From Shimia sp. SK013 (GTDB taxonomy: Bacteria; Pseudomonadota; Alphaproteobacteria; Rhodobacterales; Rhodobacteraceae): DNA of 64,000 nucleotides. Positions 17,125-24,736 of the stretch are shown piece by piece (the stretch's first letter is position 1; each line of letters starts with the position of its first letter). The stretch covers positions 1 through 64,000 of the forward strand of contig NZ_LAJH01000005.1 in assembly GCF_001292625.1 (NCBI RefSeq), read 5' to 3'. The notes below the pieces were generated by a model, which ran no database searches, was not told the origin of the DNA, and saw only the letters and a list, made by a program, of their open reading frames with translations. The translations under genes were made by a program, and so were the position numbers.

Positions 17125-17895
17125 TCAGGCGATGGATTGCAGAAAAATGGAAAACAAACCTGATTGGGACGAAATGCCCAGCTTGCGATAGATATTCTTG
17201 CGATGTGCTTTTACCGTTGCCGGCGACACCTCCAGCAAGTCAGCTGTGGATTTACTGGAGTGGCCGCGCAACAGATGTTGAACAACTTCAATTTCGCGAT
17301 TGGTCAATCCGGTGCAGGTGGTTTCGATCAAAGCTTTCAAAGTGATTTCGCCAGCAATTTGCTCGCTTTGCGACCGCGGACTTCGGTAAAAATGTTGCTC
17401 GCAAAGCGCCGCAACAACCGGCTGCATCTCCCGCAGTTTTTTTACGTCACGCCGCGCAAAACGCGCGGCGCTGTTGATTGGACCCAGCGAGAAAAACAAG
17501 GTGCTGTCCGACAGCGTCACGAACACCGCAAGCTCGTCTTTCAGTCGGATCGATTTGTAGTAGATGTTAAAGTAATCCGAGCTTGAAAACCGGTCCGGAG
17601 CAACGTCATCCAATACCATTATCGGATCATGGCGCTCGCTGATAAAGCTCACAACAAATGGATCAAGCAGCCATGCGCGGTCCAGCCAACGATCCACAAC
17701 AGCAGACCGTCTTGCCTGTTGAACGTTGTCATAGACATGTTCGGGAGGCCGGCTCAGATTCAATCGGGTGATAAAGGCTCCCTGAAATGGCAGGTAAACT
17801 CGCATCAGGTCCAGAAGATCGGGAATGAATTCTGCCGAGCCGATAGACCTAACGGCCCGCGCAAGCACCTCTTTGGACGTTTGACTGTTTTCCAT
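17125..17895 (-). CDS. LuxR-family transcriptional regulator
   Basis: This 256-residue protein, started at MENSQTSKEV, ends in a LuxR-type HTH (LTNREIEVVQHLLRGHSSKS, then SPATVKAHRKNIYRKLGISS). The N-terminal ~180 residues have no recognised receiver or autoinducer domain; they probably sense a metabolite. A longer frame (from 18048) exists but its extra residues look non-coding. It lies 106 bp upstream of the polyamine-type importer in the same direction, so it is the likely regulator of that operon. Confidence 0.88.
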   Translation of the reverse strand: MENSQTSKEVLARAVRSIGSAEFIPDLLDLMRVYLPFQGAFITRLNLSRPPEHVYDNVQQARRSAVVDRWLDRAWLLDPFVVSFISERHDPIMVLDDVAPDRFSSSDYFNIYYKSIRLKDELAVFVTLSDSTLFFSLGPINSAARFARRDVKKLREMQPVVAALCEQHFYRSPRSQSEQIAGEITLKALIETTCTGLTNREIEVVQHLLRGHSSKSTADLLEVSPATVKAHRKNIYRKLGISSQSGLFSIFLQSIA

Positions 17896-18216
17896 TGTAA
17901 CCGCCCCGGGTCGCTGCCCTTGCCTGGCACCATCATCCTTTGGTATTTGAGCTTTGGTGAGATGCCCATCGCAATTTTCTAGTTTATTGCACGATTGTTG
18001 GGAAGCCCAAGTGGCGATGAGATTTCTCCCAGAATGGGCACTGACCACAATTGTCGAAGGTGGCTCAGATCATGCTGCCAGCTACACTGATTATAATTGT
18101 CGATTTGATGCCGTTCGCAACTTTGCAAAACCCACTACCTGCGCAAAGCTACCATTTGAGCTTGGTGCAGCGGCTGTTACCTAGGATTTAAAGCAGGCAT
18201 TTGTGGCTTGCGAAAA

Positions 18217-18243
18217 CCAAAAAGCCGCCCCGAAAGGGACGGC
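18217..18243 (-). terminator. Intrinsic terminator of accA
   Basis: On the minus strand a stem GCCGTCCC/GGGGCGGC with a TTTC loop is followed by TTTTTGGTTTT. It begins 27 bp after the accA stop codon. Confidence 0.85.
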
Positions 18244-18269
18244 CTGTCTTGTGTTGGATTGAGCGTCGC

Positions 18270-19232
18270 TTAGGCCGCGAGGCCTTTCTTGCCCACATCC
18301 AGGAACTTTTTGCGACGGTCCGCAATCAGCTGTTTGCGATCCTTCTTGCTCAGTTCTTTGAGCATCGCGGTGATCGCAGCTTTCACACTGTCGATCGCTG
18401 CTTGGGCGTCACGGTGCGCGCCGCCTTTGGGTTCTTCGATGATGCGATCCGCCACGCCCAACTTCTTCAGATCCTGCGCGGTCAGACGCAGGGCTTCGGC
18501 GGCTTCGCGCATTTTCTCGGCGTCTTTCCACAGGATCGATGCGCAGCCTTCTGGCGAGATCACCGAATAGACCGAATGCTCCAGCATCGCGACGCGGTTG
18601 GCGGTGGCAAAAGCCACAGCGCCGCCGGAGCCGCCTTCGCCGATGATCACCGACACCAACGGCACGCCGATGCTCAGGCAGGCCTCGGTCGAGCGAGCGA
18701 TGGCCTCGGACTGGCCGCGTTCTTCGGCCCCTTTGCCGGGGTAGGCGCCGGTGGTGTCCACCAACGAGATCACCGGCAGATTGAAGCGATCGGCCATGTC
18801 CAAAAGGCGCACGGCTTTGCGATAGCCCTCGGGGCGGGCCATGCCAAAGTTATGGGCAATGCGGGATTTGGTGTCGTGGCCTTTTTCATGGCCGATCACC
18901 ATCACCGGTTGGTCATTAAAACGCGCAAGGCCACCCGTAACCGCGAGGTCGTCGGCAAAGTTGCGATCCCCTGCGAGCGGTGTGAATTCGGTGAAAAGCG
19001 CCTTGACATAGTCGCGGGTGTGCGGCCGTTCGGGGTGGCGCGCGACCTGACATTTACGCCAAGGCGTCAGATCCTTGTAAAGATCGTCAAGCAAGTCGGC
19101 AGCCTTGCGATCCAGCGCGGCGGCTTCGTCAGCCACGTCCATTTCTTCGTTTGTCCGCGCAAGCGCGCGCAACTCTTCGGCTTTGCCTTCAATCTCCGCG
19201 AGGGGTTTTTCGAAGTCGAGATAATTGGTCAT
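18270..19232 (-). CDS. accA: Acetyl-CoA carboxylase carboxyltransferase subunit alpha
   Basis: This 320-residue protein is the size usual for AccA. The N-terminus [20 protein letters not shown] is characteristic. The crotonase-like core contains [19 protein letters not shown] and a [10 protein letters not shown] oxyanion region. With AccD it transfers the carboxyl group from carboxybiotin to acetyl-CoA, giving malonyl-CoA, the first step of fatty-acid synthesis. It is monocistronic here, with a clear terminator behind it and a divergent AraC-type gene in front. Confidence 0.97.
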   Translation of the reverse strand: MTNYLDFEKPLAEIEGKAEELRALARTNEEMDVADEAAALDRKAADLLDDLYKDLTPWRKCQVARHPERPHTRDYVKALFTEFTPLAGDRNFADDLAVTGGLARFNDQPVMVIGHEKGHDTKSRIAHNFGMARPEGYRKAVRLLDMADRFNLPVISLVDTTGAYPGKGAEERGQSEAIARSTEACLSIGVPLVSVIIGEGGSGGAVAFATANRVAMLEHSVYSVISPEGCASILWKDAEKMREAAEALRLTAQDLKKLGVADRIIEEPKGGAHRDAQAAIDSVKAAITAMLKELSKKDRKQLIADRRKKFLDVGKKGLAA

Positions 19233-19390
19233 CGCATCCTCTTTGGCGGTCTTGCCCTGTGCCCGCTATATGACGCTGACCTGACGGAATTGCAACGTCT
19301 GTGGCAGTGTGCACGCTGCTGGCAAATTCAGCAAGATTTGTGCGTTGGGGCTGTGGCAGAGTGGTGGCGAGAGCGAAAACGGAGCGGTCT

Positions 19391-20242
19391 GTGGCCAATT
19401 ATGAAAAGCGGTTGATGCGGGTGCTGCGCTATATCCATGAAAATCCGGCGAGCGACATGTCGCTGGATCGGCTGGCGGATGAGGCCGCAATGAGCCGGTT
19501 TCACTGGCATCGGGTGTTTCATGCCATGACCGGCGAAACCTGTGCACAGGCGGTGCGGCGGGTGAGGTTGCATAAGGCGGCATGCCTGCTTTTGTTGGAA
19601 GACACGCGTCCGGAAGAGATTTCGCAGGCCGTAGGATACGACAATCCGCGCAGCTTCGGACGGGCATTTGCCAGCCAATACGGCGCAAGTCCCGCGCAGT
19701 TCAGAAAGCAGGGCGTACATGTTGCGCCGCTGATGACACGCAAACAGGGAGAAGGACCGATGTTTCCAGTCACGATCAGAGACGAGGCGCCGCGGGTGAT
19801 TGCGGGCGTGGTGCACAAGGGGGCCTATAGCCAGATTGGTGCCGCGTTTGAGGCGTTCTTTGCCACCTGCCAGAAAAACAACCTTTGGCCGCGAATTGGC
19901 AATCCGGTGGGGATCTATTTCGACAACCCCGAGGCCGTGCCGGAGGCGGATTTGCGGTCAATGGCTGGCGCGGAGCTGCGGCTGGACGATGTGCCGGAGG
20001 GGCTTGAGGGCTATGCGGTTGCCGGTGGGCGGTACGCGGTTTTGACGCTGCGGGGGCCTTACGAGTTGATCCCGCAGGCTTATGAGGCGTTGTTTGGCAA
20101 ATGGCTGCCGGAGTCCGGTGAGATGCCCGGTGATGCGCCGTGTTTTGAGATGTACCTAAACAACCCGATGGAAACGCCGCGTGAGGATTTGTTGACAGAG
20201 ATTTGCCTGCCGCTTGCAGACAAAGCAGAGGAAACCGCATGA
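19391..20242 (+). CDS. AraC-family regulator fused to a GyrI-like effector-binding domain
   Basis: Residues about 1-105 hold two AraC HTH motifs (MSLDRLADEAAMSRFHWHRV and PEEISQAVGYDNPRSFGRAF). Residues about 120-280 form a GyrI-like/Bacterial-transcription-activator effector-binding fold (FPVTIRDEAPRVIAGVVHKG), as in Rob and SbmC relatives that bind small drugs or metabolites. I favour the GTG at 19391 (VANYEKRLMRVL); a GTG 90 bp upstream is also in frame but would overlap the promoter region shared with accA. Its stop overlaps the next start by 4 bp (ATGA). Confidence 0.85.
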   Translation: MANYEKRLMRVLRYIHENPASDMSLDRLADEAAMSRFHWHRVFHAMTGETCAQAVRRVRLHKAACLLLLEDTRPEEISQAVGYDNPRSFGRAFASQYGASPAQFRKQGVHVAPLMTRKQGEGPMFPVTIRDEAPRVIAGVVHKGAYSQIGAAFEAFFATCQKNNLWPRIGNPVGIYFDNPEAVPEADLRSMAGAELRLDDVPEGLEGYAVAGGRYAVLTLRGPYELIPQAYEALFGKWLPESGEMPGDAPCFEMYLNNPMETPREDLLTEICLPLADKAEETA

Positions 20243-20871
20243 GCGAGAAGCTGGATTTCAAGACGGCGGACAAGCCGTATTACAGCGGCAAGGTTGGCCG
20301 GTGGGATCGGATCGTTTTTTCCCAACTTCAGTTTTTGAGCATCACTGGGCAGGGCGATCCTGGCGGGCCGGTCTATGCCCGCGCTCTTGGGGCGCTTTAT
20401 CCATTGGCCTATGGCATCAAGTTTGCCCAGAAGGCGCAGGGCGCGGATTTTGTGGTGCCGCGACTGGAAGCGCTGTGGTGGGCGGATGATCCAGGTAGCT
20501 TTGTGCGATCCGAACGCGACGCATGGCGCTGGAGTGCGATGATCCGGTTGCCGCAAGCCGTGACGCAAGCCGATTTGGACACTGCGCGGGAGGCGGCGCA
20601 GGTGAAGCTGGCCAAAAAGGGCGCGGATACCTCGGCGCTGGCGGAGGTGTCTCTAACGACGCTGGAGGAAGGCGCGTGTTTTCAGACGCTGCATGTCGGG
20701 CCATATTCGGACGAGGCGCCAGTGCTGGCGCATCTGCATGATGTTGTGATGCCTGAGGCAGGGATGACGTTTAACGGTCACCACCACGAGATTTACCTTG
20801 GCGATCCCCGCCGTGTGGCGCCGGAAAAGCTGCGCACGATTTTGCGTCAGCCGGTGACAAGTACGGGATAA
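20239..20871 (+). CDS. GyrI-like small-molecule-binding protein
   Basis: This 210-residue stand-alone protein is of the GyrI-like/DUF-type family (N-terminus LDFKTADKPYYSG, core VSLTTLEEGACFQTLHVGPY and NGHHHEIYLGDPRRVAPEKL). It overlaps the AraC-GyrI gene by 4 bp, so the two are co-translated. Related proteins bind or hydrolyse cyclopropane-containing or other hydrophobic toxins in a few studied cases; here the ligand is unknown. The pairing suggests a sensor-plus-effector module for one class of compound. Its 3' end overlaps the convergent LysE gene by 25 bp. Confidence 0.85.
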   Translation: MSEKLDFKTADKPYYSGKVGRWDRIVFSQLQFLSITGQGDPGGPVYARALGALYPLAYGIKFAQKAQGADFVVPRLEALWWADDPGSFVRSERDAWRWSAMIRLPQAVTQADLDTAREAAQVKLAKKGADTSALAEVSLTTLEEGACFQTLHVGPYSDEAPVLAHLHDVVMPEAGMTFNGHHHEIYLGDPRRVAPEKLRTILRQPVTSTG

Positions 20872-21461
20872 AGCGAGGCCACCAGCAGAGCGGCCATGGT
20901 CCAGTTGAACGTGGTCAGGCGGGTTGGCGACGTCAGCAGACGGCGCATTTGTTGGCCCAAAACGGTCCAGCTGCTGACGCAGGGCAGGTTGATGGCGCCA
21001 AACACCGCGGCGACAGACAAAACGGCCCACAAGCTGCGATCGGGCGCATAAAGCGTTATCGCCGTGAGCGCCATGGTCCATGCTTTGGGATTGACCCATT
21101 GGAACAGCGCGGCCTGAAGAAACGTCATCGGCGCACCGCTTTTGCTGCCGTTTTGCGGCGCACCTGCGTGGGCGATTTTCCACGCCAACCATAGCAGATA
21201 GGCCACCGAGGCGATCTTCAGGATGGTGTGCAGCACAGGGACATAGTCAAACAGCTGCATCAGGCCGATGCCCACCAGCACAACCATCACCACAAAGCCA
21301 ACGCCGATGCCCAGCATGTGGGGAATAGACCGGGCAAAGCCAAAGTTGGCCCCCGAGGCCATGAGCATCAGATTGTTTGGCCCCGGCGTGATCGAGGACA
21401 CAAAGGCAAATAAGGTGAGGGCTGCGAGGATGTCGTAAGTCATGGGCGCAGTTTGAGGCAT
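20847..21461 (-). CDS. LysE/RhtB-family amino-acid exporter
   Basis: This 204-residue inner-membrane protein has about six hydrophobic segments and the family hallmark SSITPGPNNLMLMASGANFG near the N-terminus. LysE/RhtB proteins export amino acids such as lysine, threonine or homoserine. ATG 21461 is used; an ATG 18 bp downstream is an alternative. It is divergent from an Lrp-type regulator, the standard arrangement in which the regulator senses the exported amino acid. Confidence 0.9.
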   Translation of the reverse strand: MPQTAPMTYDILAALTLFAFVSSITPGPNNLMLMASGANFGFARSIPHMLGIGVGFVVMVVLVGIGLMQLFDYVPVLHTILKIASVAYLLWLAWKIAHAGAPQNGSKSGAPMTFLQAALFQWVNPKAWTMALTAITLYAPDRSLWAVLSVAAVFGAINLPCVSSWTVLGQQMRRLLTSPTRLTTFNWTMAALLVASLYPVLVTG

Positions 21462-21478
21462 TATGGACGCTTGTGGGT

Positions 21479-21498
21479 TGCGTATTTGTGCGTATGTG
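21479..21498. promoter_or_regulatory. Tandem 10-bp direct repeats between lysE and lrp-type genes
   Basis: TGCGTATTTG and TGCGTATGTG follow each other without a gap in the 54-bp divergent promoter region. A one-turn tandem is a plausible Lrp/AsnC contact site, but the evidence is only position and repetition. Confidence 0.35.
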
Positions 21499-21515
21499 AT
21501 TTACTTTTGCAATTA

Positions 21516-21968
21516 ATGGCGGATCTTGATCACATTGACGAACATATATTGCGCGAGTTGAGCCGCGATGGGCGGATCAGCAATCTGGCGCTTGCCGAAA
21601 ACGTCGGGCTGTCGCCGTCAGCCTGTTTGCGCAGGGTGGCTGCGTTGGAGAAGACCGGCGTGATCTCAGGCTATCGCGCGGTGCTGAACCGTGCCGCATT
21701 GGGCACGGGGTTCGTGGCTTACGTCACGGTGGGGCTCAATCAGCACACCAAAAACGCGCAGGAGGCCTTTGAGCGGGCCATGGCGCAGGCGCCTGAGGTG
21801 CGGGAGTGCCACAATATCACCGGTCAGGTGGAATACCTGCTGCGCGTGGAAGCGGCGGATCTGCCATCCTACAAACGCTTTCACACCGAGGTTTTGGGCA
21901 CCGTGGAGCAGGTACATGCGATCACCAGTTATGTGGTGATGGGCTCGCCGAAAGATGAGCGGGCGTGA
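21516..21968 (+). CDS. Lrp/AsnC-family transcriptional regulator
   Basis: This 150-residue protein begins MADLDHIDEHILRELSRDGR. It has the Lrp winged-helix (NLALAENVGLSPSACLRRVA) followed by a RAM/ACT-like ligand domain (FERAMAQAPEVRECHNITGQ). It likely controls the divergent LysE exporter in response to an amino acid. A longer upstream frame overlaps the exporter's start and lacks family features, so ATG 21516 is preferred. Confidence 0.93.
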   Translation: MADLDHIDEHILRELSRDGRISNLALAENVGLSPSACLRRVAALEKTGVISGYRAVLNRAALGTGFVAYVTVGLNQHTKNAQEAFERAMAQAPEVRECHNITGQVEYLLRVEAADLPSYKRFHTEVLGTVEQVHAITSYVVMGSPKDERA

Positions 21969-22029
21969 AGGTAACTACGCCATGTATTGTCGTGGGAGAT
22001 GAGACAACTACGTGCACTTTTGTAGTACG

Positions 22030-23280
22030 TCAGTCACTAGTTGCCCGCGTTTGCCCAATAATCATTTCGTAATATAGAGCAAGGCCCAAGCTTAAGGTTA
22101 GGTTTGCTTTCCCTTCGATGTCATGCATCAATCGGTTCATACGCATGTCAAAATTGTGTTTCTCTTCCTCATAATTCTCGAGGAGTTGGGTGCTGCCAAG
22201 GTAGAAACCAAGAACGCTCTCGACCTCAAAAATTTCTTCGGCGTGCGTAGAGTTGGCTTCTATTTCGGTGAATGTCAGTGGCGACCGGTAGTAAAAATAA
22301 AAGTCGGGGAACCCACCCCGCCGAAATTCCCTCATCAAACCCAAGAAGAAGAAATTGTCTGATGAGTAGGAATATTGACCTCCCAACTCTCCATGCATTT
22401 CACGCACTACGCCGCTTATTGCTTCCACCAGCCGCAATGGTTCTGAACTTGTTGATAAGTCATTCTTTTCGAATGTGCCGCTTACAGATGCAGACAATGT
22501 CCCTGGTCGAATCTGAACTTTGGTGCTTCTTTTTTGTACGACGATTTGGCCGTCTAGCGTTTCGATGATTACCACAAGCCCCATATGGTTGGGTAATTTA
22601 GAGTTGCTCAACGGGCCAAAGGTGCCTGCACTGCCATGTAGTATTTCGCGAAGGCTTTTTCCTTCACTGGGAAGCACGAAGTCCATTGCGAAACTTGTTC
22701 TAAGACTATCAAAATACTTGCAGCGACCGACGTTAATCAAACTGCGGTCACCGTCTGATTGAATGTCAATAATTCTAAACGGATCGCCATTGAATAGGTC
22801 TTCAACCTTACTCGCGGCTTCGAGCGCCTTGAGCCTGTCAGCGGTGAGCCAGTTTAGGTGATGTTCAAGCTCGAACCATTCATCGTGATACTTAATGAAA
22901 ACTTCTTGCTTATCTATTGCTCCGTTGCCGGTTGGATTCAGCTCACGAGTGGCTGCAAAACTCCAATCGGTCTCGCCGATCAGAATTCTATATGGCGGGT
23001 TCTTCGCGCCATATAGGTCAATGAGTTCTTCGGAGGACAGACCCCTTAGTTCTTCATTTGTGCGATTCTCCAATAGAGGGCCGACTGGTTCGTCAAAAAC
23101 TTCCTCTTCGTGGTTTTTTCCGTTAAGAATTTTTTCAGTGTGTTGTTTTGCAATCGTCTGAACCGCGGTCTTTAGATAAATCCCAATCAGTGATGCAACA
23201 AAAAACAAAGCACCGCTCAGAAACGGGTTGGCCTTAATCCACAAAAGAATATCGTTAAAAAAGTTTTCGATACCCGCCAA
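22030..23280 (-). CDS. Membrane-anchored protein with degenerate Nudix-like domain, unknown function
   Basis: This 416-residue protein starts at TTG 23280; no better start keeps the membrane anchor. Residues about 17-38 form one transmembrane helix (NPFLSGALFFVASLIGIYL). Residues about 230-330 resemble a Nudix fold: LVVIIETLDGQIVVQKRS, then TLSASVSGTF, then EAISGVVREMHGELGG. The Nudix box is degenerate: the acidic pair is reduced and its Gly spacing is off, so catalysis is doubtful. The gene is clearly AT-richer than its neighbours and stands alone, which suggests horizontal acquisition. It could sense or bind a nucleotide at the membrane; I cannot name a function. Confidence 0.65.
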   Translation of the reverse strand: MAGIENFFNDILLWIKANPFLSGALFFVASLIGIYLKTAVQTIAKQHTEKILNGKNHEEEVFDEPVGPLLENRTNEELRGLSSEELIDLYGAKNPPYRILIGETDWSFAATRELNPTGNGAIDKQEVFIKYHDEWFELEHHLNWLTADRLKALEAASKVEDLFNGDPFRIIDIQSDGDRSLINVGRCKYFDSLRTSFAMDFVLPSEGKSLREILHGSAGTFGPLSNSKLPNHMGLVVIIETLDGQIVVQKRSTKVQIRPGTLSASVSGTFEKNDLSTSSEPLRLVEAISGVVREMHGELGGQYSYSSDNFFFLGLMREFRRGGFPDFYFYYRSPLTFTEIEANSTHAEEIFEVESVLGFYLGSTQLLENYEEEKHNFDMRMNRLMHDIEGKANLTLSLGLALYYEMIIGQTRATSD

Positions 23281-23412
23281 AACAGGGCCCCAATAAGGTA
23301 TTGCTCCAAACTTCTCATTGGTTGGTCAATGATCAGTGAGCTTCAACCTGACCGATATTTGCTTAAAGCGCAACACAGCTCTAAATTGGATCGACGGACT
23401 ATGCCTTGTGCA

Positions 23413-23454
23413 GTCACTTTCTTTCGCAGTTCAAGGCTTGTGAAAGAAAGTGAC
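23413..23454. repeat. 13-bp perfect inverted repeat
   Basis: GTCACTTTCTTTC (23413-23425) and its exact complement (23442-23454) flank a 16-nt loop. It lies between the mcl1 stop and the AT-rich Nudix-like gene. It may terminate mcl1 transcription, although no T-run follows, or mark the edge of the acquired segment. Confidence 0.6.
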
Positions 23455-23480
23455 ACGTTCTTCTAGAATTCTCAGGGTTA

Positions 23481-24440
23481 CTAGCCCGCGGCGATCAGCT
23501 CGGCCTGCGCCACAATCACTTCGGCCTGTTTGATGCTTGCGATATCGACAAGGCGGCCTTTGTAAACCGTGGCGCCTTCGCCGTTGGCTTTGGCCTGCTC
23601 CATCGCAGCAAGGATTTCGCGGGCTTCGCCGACGGCTTCCTCGGAGGGGGTGAAAACCTCGTTGGCCAGTGCGATTTGCTTGGGGTGGATGGCCCATTTG
23701 CCAACCATGCCCAAAGTGGCCGAACGTTTGGCCTGCGCGATGTAGCCTTCGTCGTCAGAGAAGTCGCCAAACGGGCCGTCAACCGGCAGGACGCCGTGGG
23801 TGCGACAGGCAGCGACGATGGCGGCCTGTGCCCAGTGCCACGGGTCGGACCAGTGCTTTTCGCCTTCGCGGACCATGTAGTAGTTTTCCTGCGTGCCGCC
23901 GATGCCGGTGGTCTGCATGCCCATGGAGGCGGCAAAGTCGGCAGCACCCAGGCTCATGGCTTCAAGGCGGGGGGAGGCGGCGGCGATGGCTTCGACGTGG
24001 GCGATACCAGCGGCGGATTCGATGATGACCTCAAACGCGATGCGTTTGCTGCGGCCCTTGGCGGCCTCGATCGCGGTCACAAGCGCGTCTACGGCGTAGA
24101 TGTCTTCGGCGCAGCCCACCTTGGGGATCATGATCTGGTCAAGACGGTCGCCCGCCTGTTCCAGCAGATCGACCACGTCGCGATACCAGTAAGGCGTGTC
24201 CAGACCGTTGATGCGCACCGACAGGGTTTTCTTGCCCCAATCGATGGTGTTGATGGCTTCAATCGCGTTGGCGCGGGCGCTGTCTTTGTCGGACGGAGCA
24301 ACTGAGTCCTCGAGGTCGATGTTGATCACATCCGCAGCTGATGCCGCCATTTTGGCAAAGAGCTTGGTGTTGGAGGCCGGGCCAAACAGTTGGCAGCGGT
24401 TGGGGCGGGCCGGAGCGGCGGGTTGGATGCGGAAGCTCAT
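23481..24440 (-). CDS. mcl1: L-malyl-CoA/beta-methylmalyl-CoA lyase
   Basis: This 319-residue HpcH/HpaI-type lyase has NRCQLFGPASNTKLFAKMAA near the start, the metal-binding IDLEDSVAPSDKDSARANA, and the GGTQENYYMVREGEKHW segment typical of Rhodobacter Mcl1. In the ethylmalonyl-CoA pathway it splits beta-methylmalyl-CoA to glyoxylate and propionyl-CoA and also handles L-malyl-CoA. Presence of this enzyme implies acetyl-CoA assimilation without isocitrate lyase. It is divergent from dgcN across a 296-bp region carrying a 17-bp palindrome. Confidence 0.93.
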   Translation of the reverse strand: MSFRIQPAAPARPNRCQLFGPASNTKLFAKMAASAADVINIDLEDSVAPSDKDSARANAIEAINTIDWGKKTLSVRINGLDTPYWYRDVVDLLEQAGDRLDQIMIPKVGCAEDIYAVDALVTAIEAAKGRSKRIAFEVIIESAAGIAHVEAIAAASPRLEAMSLGAADFAASMGMQTTGIGGTQENYYMVREGEKHWSDPWHWAQAAIVAACRTHGVLPVDGPFGDFSDDEGYIAQAKRSATLGMVGKWAIHPKQIALANEVFTPSEEAVGEAREILAAMEQAKANGEGATVYKGRLVDIASIKQAEVIVAQAELIAAG

Positions 24441-24619
24441 GTCAGGTCTCTCGGTAAGGAAATTACGTCTGGCTTGCGTGAAGTGTTAGGAAGTTGCGCC
24501 GATGATCGCAAGGCAATTTTCGCGCCTGCGGCATAATACGCTGCGTTGCGGCGGGCTTTCGGCAGATTCGGAGGGAATTCGGCAATGATCGGAGAATTTT
24601 TCGCGAACGGCGCGTAAAG

Positions 24620-24636
24620 TTCGAAGAATCTTCGAA
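24620..24636. promoter_or_regulatory. 17-bp palindrome in mcl1/dgcN promoter region
   Basis: TTCGAAGAATCTTCGAA is palindromic except for its central base and lies 101 bp before dgcN and 180 bp before mcl1. Its exact complement occurs in the ald/lrp divergent region at 52174-52190. An Lrp/AsnC-type regulator is the likeliest binder, by inference. Confidence 0.6.
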
Positions 24637-24736
24637 GTAGCGCGGATTCTTCGGGAGCTTCACAAGGAATTTGCGCCGTGTGTGGGCAAATATAGGTCAA
24701 CAAGATTGACTTGGGGATGACTGAAAGGATCGCGCG

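Noticed and set aside
18201-19415. A 404-residue plus-strand frame
   Set aside because: It is antisense to accA; accA has the conserved family sequence, so this is a shadow.
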